Below, one piece after another: positions 1 to 10,707 of a DNA stretch of 64,000 nt. The stretch is taken from NCBI RefSeq assembly GCF_027579695.1, contig NC_083577.1, positions 57,070,283-57,134,282 of the forward strand. Reading direction: 5' to 3'. Made by a program: the position numbers and the translations under genes. The stretch is from Neoarius graeffei. Its lineage: Eukaryota > Chordata > Actinopteri > Siluriformes > Ariidae. How positions within the stretch are numbered: position 1 is the first letter of the stretch; the number at the start of each line of letters is the position of its first letter. The notes beneath the pieces were generated by a model. The model did no database searches, had not been told where the DNA came from, and saw only the letters and a program-made list of their open reading frames with translations.

Positions 1-563
1 CATTGAGATACGCGGATACGCTGTGCTGAGCTCTAGCTGGCGTCTCATTGGACAACGTCACTGTGACATCCACCTTCCTGATTCGCTGGCGTTGGTCATG
101 TGACGCGACTGCTGAAAAACGGCGCGGACTTCCGCCTTGTATCACCTTTCATTAAAGAGTATAAAAGTATGAAAATACTGCAAATACTGATGCAAATACT
201 GCCCATTGTGTAGTTATGATTGTCTTTAGGCTTGCCATCCTTCCACTTGCAAGTGGTAAGTGACGCGCATGCCCGACATGCACTGAGATCACACACACAG
301 CGGCTCAGTCCCAAATCACTGCTCGTGCGCTATACTCGCGCGCTCTGTGAGCTGCGCAGGGCCGGAGTGCGCACCCTCCAGAGGGCACTCGCTGTTCAGG
401 GCGGAGTGATTTGGAGCGCAGGATGCCTGCGGAGCCGAGCGTATCCGTGTATTGGCGTTGCTGTGTGCACGCGAATCGTGTATTGGCGTTGCTGTGTGCA
501 CACTAATCGTTTTAAAAACGTTAATCTGATGATCCGCTGATACGGTCTAATGTAAACCCCACC
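1..563 (-). mobile_element. Truncated MITE, TTA target site (copy 1)
   Basis: This matches the inverse of 59695-60408. Its intact end reads GGTCTAATGTAAACCCCACC and is followed by TTA (564-566). The other end lies outside the window. A non-autonomous, PIF/Harbinger-like origin is inferred from the TTA/TAA target and terminal inverted repeats. Confidence 0.7.
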
Positions 564-1127
564 TTAGCGTGAAGGTCTATTAATAGAGCTGCACGCTAGG
601 AGATTACCTTCGGTGTTTCTGTGTCAGTGTGTGAATGCCCTGATCTTTGAGGACATCCTTTATTGATCAGGTCTCAAAGCCCATGAGGGAAAGAGCTTTC
701 TCTTTTTGTTGCAGGAATGTGTATCAGAATGAAATGTTTGCTTGCACCTAAACATGAATGCAACAGAAACTAGATTTGCTTTTCCTAAAGAAAATATACT
801 CTACTTACAAGGAACTGAAATACGGTACATGGGGAGATAGAAGGACGACTGCACAGAAAACAACAACAACAACAACAAAAAAGCCACAAAGTCCAAAAGA
901 AAAAAAAAGATGGAGAAAGAAGAAAAACGATGGGGGGAGATGTGATACTGGAAGAGAAAATAAGAACAAAAGAAAATGAAAGAAACAGTATGAGAGAAAG
1001 AGAGGGAGGAAGTGAAAAAAGAAAACAGTGGGAGGAAAAGAGATGAAGGAAGAAAGACTGGAACAAGTAACCGAGGAAGAATGAGAAGCAGTAATTGGGA
1101 GAAAAAAGAAGGAATGAAAGAGTGATA

Positions 1128-1128
<1 letters not shown>
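564..1128. other. Unassigned, with purine-rich tract
   Basis: No gene is seen. 860-1120 is almost all purine (A/G) on the + strand. It leads directly into the AC microsatellite. Confidence 0.5.

Positions 1129-1129
<1 letters not shown>

Positions 1130-1191
<62 letters not shown>
1130..1191. repeat. (AC)n microsatellite
   Basis: About 31 AC dinucleotides without interruption. The open frames across it are repeat artefacts. Confidence 0.97.
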
Positions 1192-1193
<2 letters not shown>

Positions 1194-2095
1194 TATTTAT
1201 CACACATACACTTAAGCACAGTGAAATTCCTCCTCTGCATTTAACCCATCTGAAGCTGTGAACACACACATGCGCACACACACATGAGCAATGAGTGCAT
1301 ACACATACCCAGAGCTGTGAACAGTCATGTTACAGCGCCTGGGGAGCAGTTAGGGGTTAGGTGCCTTGCTCAAGGGCACCTCAGCCTAAAGGCCAATTTA
1401 TGCTGACAACACAGTCCTCGCAGATGGCGTCGCAGATGGCGTCTGCGTAGCCCCCCCCCTTCGCAGATGCTCTGCGCGCACCTCCCAAAAATTGTGACCA
1501 CCGCAGAAGCCTCGCAGACAGCGTCGCAGACAAGAGGGCTCTGATTGGTCCACTCTACATCCGCTGTACACGCACTTCCGCTTCCCTACTTTCCCGGTTT
1601 GGTTTGTTTTCACTACCGCCATTTTTAAAAACACGAGCGAAGATGGAGCAGCACAAAGAGCGGTTGATCGAGGAAGTGAGGAAGTACGTACATCTATACG
1701 ACTCCAGTTCTAGTCATTATAAGTAACCGGAGGATAAACACTCCACTAACCACACCCACCAACTACTCCTAGCGATTTCGTGACTTCGCGCCCCCTTGCG
1801 TTGTGGCGGTGAATAACATCGCGCACGCCTATTACTCCCCGCTCAACGATAAATTACAACTGTCTGCGAAAAGCTATCTGCGAAAGCCTTGTCGCAAGAG
1901 CATGCAGAGGCCCTAAGACCACCCCATGTGAACCTAACCACGTCTTTGGACTGTTGGGGAAACCAGAGCACCCGGAGGAAACTCACACAGACACGGGGAG
2001 AACATGCAAACTCCACACAGAAAGGCCCCCGTTGGCCACTGGGCTGGAACCCAGAACCTTCTTGCTGTGAGGCGACAGTGCTAACCACCGTGCTG
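1192..2095 (-). repeat. Composite SINE-like repeat interrupted by a MITE
   Basis: The left part (1192-1388) has the fish repeat phrase GGTGCCTTGCTCAAGGGCAC. The right part (1911-2095) is the head half of a DANA-like SINE in reverse, with CTTTGGACTGT and GGGGAGAACATGCAAACTCC. The two are separated by the element at 1389-1910. Confidence 0.6.
1389..1910. mobile_element. MITE with TAA target duplication
   Basis: Begins AGGCCAATTTATGCT and ends AGCATGCAGAGGCC, imperfect inverted ends, flanked by CTAA on both sides. It is rich in CGCAGA motifs. No coding region remains. Confidence 0.55.
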
Positions 2096-2299
2096 ACTAT
2101 AAACGCAAATCACAGGAAGGGAGATAGAGAAAAGAGAAGCCACCCTTCACAGTGAGAACTCCATCGTAGGCGATCATAACAGGGATTTGGAGCGTAACCT
2201 GAACATCCTTTTTTTTTTTTTAAGCTTGAAGAGCTGTCTATGATTTTTTTTATCACTTCTGAGTGATGAATTTTAATTGAATGCAGCATTAAAGCAGAG

Positions 2300-2939
2300 T
2301 TGTTGAATGGGGATGAGAGTGTAGTGAAGATGCAAGGAGTGGACGTAAAGAAAGTTGGTGAATTCAAGTACCTGGGGTCAATTGTGCGGGAAAATGGGGG
2401 CCGCGATAGTGAGGTGAGAAAGAGAGTGCAGGCAGGGTGGAGCAGTTGGAGAAGGATTTCCGGAGTCATTTGTGATAGGAAAGTCCCAGCAAAAGTGAAA
2501 GGTAAGATGTGTAAGACAGTAGTGAGACCAGCTGTGATGTATGGATTGGAGACCGTACCCTTAACGAAGAGACAGGAGGCAAAGTTGGAGGTGGTGGAGT
2601 TGAGGATGTTAAGGTTTGCGATGGGAGGTTGGACAGGATAAGGAACGAGCACATCAGAGGGACAGCACATGTGGAGAGCTTGGGAATTAAGCTAAGAGAG
2701 ATGAGACTGAGATGGTATGGGCACATCCTGAGAAGAGATGCAGAGCATGTTGGAAGGAGAATGTTGAGGATGGAGCTGCCAGGCACACGAAAACGAGAAG
2801 GGCCAAAGAGGAGATACATGGATGTAGTGAGAGAGGACATGAAAGTGGCAGGTGTGGGAGAGAAGGATGCAGAAGACAGAGAGCAATGGAGACGAAAGAT
2901 CCGCTGTGGCGACCCCTAATCGGGAGCAGCCAGAAGAAG
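2300..2939 (+). mobile_element. RTE-type LINE, 5'-truncated, with 12-bp TSD
   Basis: Encodes the C-terminal part of a non-LTR reverse transcriptase polyprotein (FKYLGSIVREN, CDRKVPAKVKGKM, then LRWYGHILRRDAEHVGRRML). The frame shifts near 2630-2640. The insertion is flanked by ATTAAAGCAGAG at 2288-2299 and 2940-2951, a clean target-site duplication. It ends in an AGAAGAAG tail. It is a dead fragment. Confidence 0.88.
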
Positions 2940-2951
2940 ATTAAAGCAGAG

Positions 2952-4578
2952 ATGTTGACTGATCTGCTGTAAAGCTCTGTTGTGACTTCATCAGTGACAG
3001 TTGGAATTCAAACTGACAGGCAATCCAGTTGGTGTGATTTACATTTATAGTCTGATTTTATATTATCGGTTCGCTTTGTCAGGAATAAGAAGAATGACAG
3101 CAAAGCAACCGTCATTGATTTACTGTGCACAGTTGTGGATAAAGAAGGAGCTTCCCGTCTGCCCTCAATCCCTCACATGCAAGGGATATCCTTCTCAGAG
3201 CTAAATGGGTAGTGGGTAGAAAGAGTGGCATCTTAATTGGCCACGGAGTGCCTCAGGCACATGTATGAGCTTCGTGACTGAGCTTCATCTTCTGCGGAAA
3301 GTAAAGAGAGCAGAAAAAAAAAAACCCAAGAAAAAGAGACAGAAGGAAGAAATGGAGAGAAATAAGAAAGGAAAGACGAATAAGAGGATGATGGAAAGGA
3401 AGAGAGGAATAAAACATATGTGCAATGTAAAAGCACATCCACATGTTAATGTTTCCACAGACGCTCATGCACATGGAGGTGGGTTATTGCCTGTGTGGGC
3501 TGGTGTGTTTCCACAGCGCTCAGTGCACATGCTGCCAGCACGTGACTCGCTCCCACTCTGAAACACTCTGATGCTGTGGAGAAGCTCACTTAGCTCTGCT
3601 GTTATACACACACACACACGTGAGAAACCTGAAGTCCGAAGTTCCTATAAAACATCCATTGAAAGATCAATGCATCACAAAGAAGTGATACTTCTAGACA
3701 GAAGACCTGAGAGCCTCAGGGTTGTTTCAGTTTACATTTTGAGGTGCATTCCTAAGAATTTGTTGATTGGTTTATTTCTTTGCTCCTGTGCCCTGTAAAT
3801 AGTCTCTGATATACACAGATTTGACACTTTATTGTGTTGTTTAGATTCAGGCTTGACATTTTAAAATGACCCATTAGTGGAACTAAGGAGGCATCTGCAG
3901 GCTGGGACTGCTAGAGGTGGAAAAAACATTTGGTTTAGTTTACTTAAGGGTAGTGTTCGTGGAGCTACGTGACACCGACCTAAATCCTTAATGACAGCTG
4001 ACACAAACATACACAGTTACAAAGTCTTACTTGGATAGGACAGAAAGACGTCTTCAATGTTCTTGATATTAACATAAGACCTGAGTCAAATGACAGATTG
4101 TTGCCGTGTTATTACACTTACTGGACTGGCTTACGCTAAAACATTATGAACGCCATGTTCGAGCTGACTTTCGAACTCAAATGGAAAGTTGAATAAAGGT
4201 CATTTTCATGAAAGGGGCTGTGCATTGTCTCCTGAGCTAACATTAACATGAATACCTGATTTATAATAGCAGGCATTTGGCTGACCCTTAAGTAAAGTGT
4301 GTTCTTTATTTCTGCTTACAAGACTTTTATGAATATTTATGAAAATGTCAGGACACTGTAATGACAGAGGTATTTCTATTTTTTCCCTACCATAAATCAG
4401 AACGCGTTTGTTTGTGATTTTGGACATGTAACAGGACCGCCGTTATGCCGCTCTGACATATCAAAAGTACACTGAGCGCCGGATCAGTTGTCATAACATT
4501 CCATATTAAAATACGAGATTCAACCTGGAAAATGTCATAAAAAAAAAGCTTGGATGCTTATTGGAATAAGCCTTGATA
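2952..4578. other. Unassigned intronic sequence
   Basis: No exon or family recognised. 3300-3420 is A/G-rich. The short open frames have no convincing features. Confidence 0.5.
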
Positions 4579-4750
4579 CACTACCGTTCAAAAGTTTGGG
4601 GTCACCCAGACAATTTTGTGTTTTCCATGAAAAGTCACACTTTTATTTACCACCATAAGTTGTAAAATGAATAGAAAATATAGTCAAGACATTTTTCTGG
4701 CCATTTTGAGCATTTAATCGACCCCACAAATGTGATGCTCCAGAAACTCA

Positions 4751-6177
4751 GGCCCTGTCCACACGGCAACGGATTCAGGTGAATCTGATAAAATTGTTTA
4801 TCGTTTCGGCCTGGCGTCCACACAGCACCGGCGTTTTGGGTGCCCCAAAACGAAATCTTTTGAGAGCGGGTTCCAGAGTGAAAAAATCTGGCAACGGAGC
4901 CGTTGCGAAGTCGCCTGGATGAGTAGAACGGATTTCTTTACGATGACGTCACAACCACATGTGCTTCACGCCGGGTAGAAGTGTAATGAACTCGATGCGA
5001 GTTGTCAACAAATCCTATAACTTGGTTCATGAAACGCGCTTACAAAATATTTTCACTGTGAATATTTATTGTGTAATGGTGCAGAGAGAGAGAGAGAGAG
5101 AGAGAGTGAGAGAATAGCCCTTAGGGCAGAGTCAATCCTGCCAGCAAAAATAGGGAAAAAAAAGGAGCGATCTCACCTCTTCAGATGTTTATTCCGGACC
5201 ATTAAAGAATTCTGGAGGATATCAGAATGTTGGTGTACCGGCTTTCATCTACCCCCGTTCATTCCTCTTTCCGCATCTCTATTCAAAAAATGAGCACGTG
5301 ATTTAAAGGGACTATATCCATAGGATAGGGAGTAAGAAAGTGTGTGCGTGTGACAGTGACAGGGATAGTCACTCAGTGCGTTTACATGCACATCCAAATC
5401 GAGCTACTGTCGGTAATCGAGCTAAGGGTCCCAGCAGGGGTGCCAGAGAAATCCAATCCTACATGCACACAAGGAAATCGAGCTATTGTGTGAGGTACAT
5501 TGTGCACCTGAGCCACAGGTGGCGCTACACGCCCCATCGTGTTGGTACACTTCCGGTTGTCGTCATGAAGAAGAGCTATTCAAGAGTATAAACAAAGTTA
5601 TCAGTTCCATGTTCGTTCGTTCTCCTTGTTCCTCCTGACCTCTTCTGCTGCTCGCTACTACTACTGTTGTCATGCCGACCGAGGCTGTTGTGTTTCCCGC
5701 TTGTGGTCTCATCACTCGTCATTTCCAGAAGGGGCAGTGCTGAAGTAAGTAGCTCGACTACGTAGCTCGATAGGGTTTACATGCACTAAGTAGCTCGGCT
5801 ACAATCGCATAATCTAGGTCGCGTAGCTTCGATTACGAGAAATCCAGTTCGGTTCGATTTCAGCCAAGCTAAGGTGTTTCCATGGCATTTAGAACTTCGA
5901 TTTCAGTCGAGCTACGGCAGAAATTCGATTTTCTCTATGTGCATGTAAACGCACTGACTGTGCGCATGCGCAGTTATGCGCATGCGTCTACTTCTATTGT
6001 TCTGGTGTCTCCGATGGGACCGTCTTACAGCGCACGTAGTGGTGTGGCATGTGTATTGCATCGTTTTCAGCAAGCGTTGCGTTGCCATATGAACCTGATA
6101 TTTTACTGATCCGTTGCCCATGTGGACGCGATATTTTAAAAAAAAAATCTCGTTGCCGTTGTCGTGTGGATGTAGCC
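4751..6177. mobile_element. Second-layer MITE inserted in the Tc1 MITE
   Basis: The ends GGCCCTGTCCACACGGCAAC and its imperfect inverse near 6156-6177 mark the element. Comparison with 47635-48151 shows the interruption exactly after CAGAAACTCA, with TCA repeated on the other side (3-bp duplication). It contains a GA repeat at 5083-5106 and a third element. Confidence 0.75.
5374..5956. mobile_element. Third-layer MITE with perfect 20-bp TIRs
   Basis: CAGTGCGTTTACATGCACAT at the left and its exact reverse complement at the right, flanked by ACT (5371-5373 and 5957-5959). The interior repeats AATCGAGCTA/TAGCTCG motifs. 583 bp, no coding capacity. Confidence 0.88.
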
Positions 6178-6823
6178 TCAATCTGCTCAAAGGAAGGTCA
6201 GTTTTATAGCTTCTCTAAAGAGCTCAACTGTTTTCAGCTGTGCTAACATGATTGTACAAGGGTTTTCTAATCATCCATTAGCCTTCTGAGGCAATGAGCA
6301 AACACATTGTACCATTAGAACACTGGAGTGAGAGTTGCTGGAAATGGGCCTCTATACACCTATGGAGATATTGCACCAAAAACCAGACATTTGCAGCTAG
6401 AATAGTCATTTACCACATTAGCAATGTATAGAGTGGATTTCTGATTAGTTTAAAGTGATCTTCATTGAAAAGAACAGTGCTTTTCTTTCAAAAATAAGGA
6501 CATTTCAAAGTGACCCCAAACTTTTGAACGGTAGTGTAAATGTGTATGAAGTGTATTTCAGTTGCCATGAATACCACGTACAGTTTAACACTCTCAGTGC
6601 TACCAAACATTAATACTAACATATAAATCCATTTTGTGATGAGCCATGTCTGAAAAAAACCCTCCGTACCAGTTCACACAAAAACCCTACATTGTTCACC
6701 TGGTTGTAGTGTAGTGCTGTCTTTATCAGATTTATTGCTTTCTGTTTCTTTTTTGGAACTGTAAAGTGAACTTGGGCATGAGAAAGGTGCTATATAAATC
6801 AAATAAATATATATGTATATATA

Positions 6824-7316
6824 AGTTATTCCACGAAATCGAGTCGTACATGAGCTGATAGCCGACGAGGCGTGTAGTGGAATAACTGTCTTATTCTATC
6901 CACAGTCACTGGATTTTGAGAAACTGAGCGTTATTTATTTTTTTGGAAATTCAATAAATAAAAACTTCATACAAAATATCTGACAAAATCATTTCCGCTT
7001 AGAATGTAAACAAACCGGCAAAATGACAGGAGCAATTTCTGAAAAATGCTACAATAATAATTCTTGAAAAAAAAAGATATGTTCTTACCTTCAAGTTCTT
7101 TTATTCCATAGACATTCATACATTCCTTCCATTGCTTTTTTGTATTTTTGGGGGTTTTGTTTTCGAGTAGAGTTTTTATTTCGTCCTCGGTTGGTTCAGC
7201 AACACGCTCCACCATTTTGTTTTTCTCTACTCACAGTATATGAGCTGATATCCTTGCAGTACAGTAGCCAATCAGAACGCCCGATTGCTCATATCCAGTG
7301 AATGTGGATAGAATAA
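6824..7316 (-). mobile_element. Hairpin plus TIR element with a coding first exon (copy A)
   Basis: A hairpin with arms AGTTATTCCAC/GTGGAATAACT (6824-6887) is followed by an element with inverted ends (TTATTCTATCCACAGTCACT at left, its inverse near 7295-7316). On the minus strand a CCAAT box precedes an ATG at 7215. A homologous copy lies at 15859-16369. Confidence 0.65.
7089..7215 (-). pseudogene. Repeat-borne first coding exon, function unknown
   Basis: A 42-codon reading frame from ATG to a GTAAG donor: [20 protein letters not shown], then TPKNTKKQWKECMNVYGIKE. It is the same length class and the same intron phase (1) as the exon at 11776-11890, which has an alike pattern (acidic E-E/D-E, then K-x-T-K). 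The pattern recalls the N-termini of KIAA1958/ZMYM-like, Crypton-derived DUF3504 proteins, but this is from memory. No downstream exon is seen. Confidence 0.45.
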
Positions 7317-8089
7317 ACCACAATATCTCAAAATAATGATAACATTTTTAGGAATTATGATTTCATATTGCCACGGTAATTGGTTTCAAATCTCAGATTT
7401 GCATCACTTTTGCACCAACAATGCCAACAGTGTTTATAAGAGTCTAAAAAAAGGTGGGTTTTTTTTGCTTTTTTTTATATTTAGCTTATAACCAGAACAT
7501 ATACTTGTATACCTCTTGATTTTGTATTCACAGTTTGACCACCTTATATTTGATACACAATTATGTGGCATACTGCATGTTTCTGCCTTTCGATTTCATA
7601 AAATCGGTCATTGGCCAAGGATGGCTCACATGACAGTTCCACCACTGATTAAGCAGTGTATCTTGTGACGGCAAAAATTTAAAAAAGTGGATATGGTGCG
7701 AGTCAGTCATGGTATATTCTGGATATACCAGGAACTGATGTCACAATTCTATGCGGCCGACAGCTGTGGCTCTGTGAGCATTTCTGTGTGTGTAGATCTG
7801 CGTATCATGATTATGACTAATGAGGCAGACGATAATGTACATGGTACATTGCACATGCGCAGTTTTTTTTTCTTCAGATTTATTTCTAATTCTTTATAGT
7901 TAACACTTTTGGTTTGGAATTTTCTGAGGGATATAAATCAAATATGCCATGCATTGAGAGGCACCAGTAATTATAGATTGTCTTTGGTGACTGGCTGCAC
8001 CTCTCAGAAAATAGTACAATGCCAGTCACCTCAGAGAATCCATCATTTCAACCAGAGCCTCTGTGTGTGGTATATTTGATTTAATATAT

Positions 8090-8091
<2 letters not shown>
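7317..8091. repeat. Tail of hairpin repeat family and unassigned sequence
   Basis: 7317-7600 is closely alike to 16370-16578 plus 17822-17900, so the repeat unit is longer than the TIR element. 7930-8090 has a short inverted pair around ATAAATCAAATA. No gene. Confidence 0.5.

Positions 8092-8146
<55 letters not shown>
8092..8146. repeat. (AC)n microsatellite at transposon edge
   Basis: About 27 units that run directly into the left terminus of the Tc1-like MITE. Confidence 0.95.
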
Positions 8147-8149
<3 letters not shown>

Positions 8150-9067
8150 CTGGTCAGAAGTTTGGACACATCTTCTAATTCAGGGTTTTTTCTTTATTTT
8201 TAATAATTAAAAGACACGTCATGTCTTAAAGTAATGATGGATGTTGTTTCTCGTACTTAGTTGATCGGTTCTTGACATAATACGGGTTACTACAATTGTG
8301 GAACAGGGCTATTTACTGTATTTTTATTATTTACTATTTACTGTTTGATCTCAAGTGCATTAAGAAGGCAAGAAATTATGCATTAAGAAGCCACTAATTA
8401 ACTTTTGACGAGGCACCTGTTAATTGAAAAGCATTCCAGGTGACTCCCTCATGAAGCTGGTTAAGATAATGCCAATACTGTACAAAGCGTCATCAAGGTA
8501 GACGCTGGCGACTTTGAAGAATCTAAAATATTAAACATATATATATCATCTCATCTCATTATCTGTAGCTGCTTTATCCTGTTCTACAGGGTCGCAGGCA
8601 AGCTGGAGCCTATCCCAGCTGACTACGGGTGAAAGGCGGGGTACACCCTGGACAAGTCGCCAGGTCATCACAGGGCTGACACATAGACACAGACAACCAT
8701 TCACACTCACATTCACACCTACGGTCAATTTAGAGTCACCAGTTAACCTAACCTGCATGTCTTTGGACTGTGGGGGAAACCGGAGCACCTGGAGGAAACC
8801 CACGCGGACACGGGGAGAACATGCAAACTCCGCACAGAAGGGCCCTCGCCGGCCACGGGGCTTGAACCCGGACCTTCTTGCTGCGAGGCGACAGCGCTAA
8901 CCACTACACCACCGTGCCGCCATATATATATATATAAAACACTTTTTTTTTGTTTAGCACATAATTCCATTTATATTCCATATGTTTTGATGTCTACAGT
9001 ATTGTAGAAAATAGTCTAAATACAGAAAAACTTATGAATGAGTAGGTGTATCCAAACTTTTGACAGG

Positions 9068-9072
<5 letters not shown>
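8145..9072. mobile_element. Tc1-like MITE holding a SINE
   Basis: The left end CAGTACTGGTCAGAAGTTTG and the right end CAAACTTTTGACAGGTACTG are imperfect inverted repeats. An antisense SINE (8547-8921) sits inside. The flanks are AC repeat on the left and TG repeat on the right. Confidence 0.8.
8547..8921 (-). mobile_element. DANA/HE1-like tRNA-derived SINE (copy 1)
   Basis: Complete antisense copy: ATGAG-type tail at the left, tRNA-like head with A box (TAGTGGTTAGCG) and B box (GGTTCAAGCCC) at the right. The flanks are ATATAT-rich on both sides. Confidence 0.92.

Positions 9073-9131
<59 letters not shown>
9070..9131. repeat. (TG)n microsatellite between two transposons
   Basis: About 31 units filling the space between the right end of the Tc1 MITE and the hAT element. 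Confidence 0.95.
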
Positions 9132-9133
<2 letters not shown>

Positions 9134-10220
9134 TCAAACGATTAAAATTTTTAATCTGATTAATCACAGGGTAGCTGTGGATTAATTATGATTAATCAAC
9201 ATTCCTAAATATGACCTGAAAAATTCACATTTTCTCTGTATATTGTTGTTGGAATGGAAAGATAAATGACAGGAGGCAGATATATATGTTTAACATTTGT
9301 TTTTTATTTCTGACAAATCCAAATGATGCTATTATTAAGATTGAAAAATAACATCAACAAAATCATACCACACCTTAACTCAATTTGGCTATCTCCTATG
9401 CCTCTTCGTGAATATAGGATGTGTTATTCAGGACATTTAAAAAAAAAAATCTAACTAAAAGATAACCTTAATTATAAACAGCACTTGCATGCTATTGTTT
9501 GAATCTGTTCTGCACATGCCTCTGCAAAGTGACGCTCTTCTGTTTTCATTACGGTTAGCGCAAACGACTTCAGTTCCCAGGTTTTAGTAATGTGATGCGC
9601 AGTTACACCCAGATAATTATTGTTACTCACAGAGGTCCAGTGGTCTCCTGTCAGGGAGACATATTCCGCTGAAGCCAAATCCTCTTCCTTAGTTTTCTTT
9701 TTAGCTTCATAGAGTTTGTAGATTTTAGTCATTACTGTGCCTCTTGACAGTGGCTTATAGAATGCGTCAAGAGTTGCAACTTTCAAAACTTCTGTGAAGC
9801 CCTTGTCCTCGACAGTATTAATTGGTCTACAGTCCTTGGCAATCCATTTGGCAATTGTGTAAGTCAACTTGTCAGAGGTAGACTAACTTAATGCCCTGCG
9901 GGTGGTCTGACGCAAGCCAGTCATAACACCTGAAGCTGAAGCCCTGACAAACACATGCTTGGCCTTGAGGTGGTAATTTAAGCTCAAGGTGCTTCAGTGA
10001 AATGAAAACTCCTTCCTGCAGTGTATGCAAATGACAATGTGTTTATTGATTGTTCCATCTTTTTTTTTTTAATACTCAAACTTCCCATCCAGAGGGCCAA
10101 CAGGTTGTGGGATATACGGGGTGGGTCGTTCTGCACATATGTTAATGGGTTAAAAAAGTTATCGCGTTAATTACACAAATTAATTGTCTTGCGTTAACGC
10201 GTTAAATTTGACAGCCCTAA
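9130..10220 (-). mobile_element. hAT transposon remnant with BED finger
   Basis: The right end reads as the inverse of TAGGGCTGTCAAATTTAACG, a typical hAT terminus; the left terminus (TGGTCAAACGATTAAAA) is eroded into the TG repeat. It encodes, on the minus strand, a BED zinc finger followed by part of the transposase. Confidence 0.8.
9472..10058 (-). pseudogene. hAT transposase pseudogene (BED + partial catalytic)
   Basis: The BED finger (ICIHCRKEF...NYHLKAKH) is broken by a TGA at 9994-9996. A TAG at 9883-9885 follows, then about 131 codons with LTYTIAKWIAKDCRPI and LTGDHWTSVSNNNYLGVTAH, typical of Ac/hAT transposases. It stops in the middle of the catalytic region, so the last acidic residue and the dimerisation domain are missing. 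Confidence 0.82.
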
Positions 10221-10233
10221 TATATATGTACGG

Positions 10234-10238
<5 letters not shown>

Positions 10239-10282
<44 letters not shown>

Positions 10283-10290
10283 ACACACAC
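10239..10290. repeat. (AC)n microsatellite
   Basis: About 26 units just beyond the hAT right terminus, 255 bp upstream of dgkh exon 1. Confidence 0.95.
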
Positions 10291-10544
10291 CACTCACATT
10301 GTTTTCATTTCCTGTAACCCTCCAAACATTAGGAGCTGCAGCCCTCAGTGGAAGGGAATGCATGCTCTTTGTGCAAATTAATGTGACTCAGACTTTTCTT
10401 GTTTTCAATAGGTTGTTAGTCATTTGCCTTGCATAACTCTTACTTAACCTTCTTTGAGGTATAAAAGCATGCAGAAAGATTTTTCTTCAGTGATTCATAT
10501 TTGTGAAAGCACTTTGCTAAGTGTGTTTCTTTGTTTCTGGACAG

Positions 10545-10707
10545 GCTTTTGGAAAGCCACCTGTCCCCCATCCTGTGCCAGCCCACTTCTCGTCTTTGTT
10601 AATTCCAAAAGCGGAGACAACCAAGGAGTGAAATTTCTGCGCCGTTTCAAACAGTTACTCAACCCGGCTCAGGTCTTCGACCTAATCAATGGTGGACCTC
10701 ATTTAGG
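10545..10707 (+). CDS. dgkh: dgkh exon 1 in window: start of DAGKc catalytic domain
   Basis: The acceptor is a pyrimidine-rich tract ending ACAG and the donor is GG|GTGAGT. Two bases complete a Gly codon begun upstream, so the gene continues 5' of this window. The exon encodes residues 1-53. [14 protein letters not shown] is the typical opening of the DAGK catalytic domain, followed by [17 protein letters not shown]. Confidence 0.95.

Larger units (their letters stand above)
4579..6536. mobile_element. Tc1/mariner-like MITE (outermost of three nested elements)
   Basis: Perfect terminal inverted repeats (start CACTACCGTTCAAAAGTTTG) with TA on each side. A complete uninterrupted copy of about 520 bp lies at 47635-48151. 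Here it is split by the element at 4751-6177. Confidence 0.88.

Noticed and set aside
785..1281. Cys/Val-repeat and Phe-rich frames on the minus strand
   Set aside because: They are translations of the AC microsatellite and the purine-rich tract.
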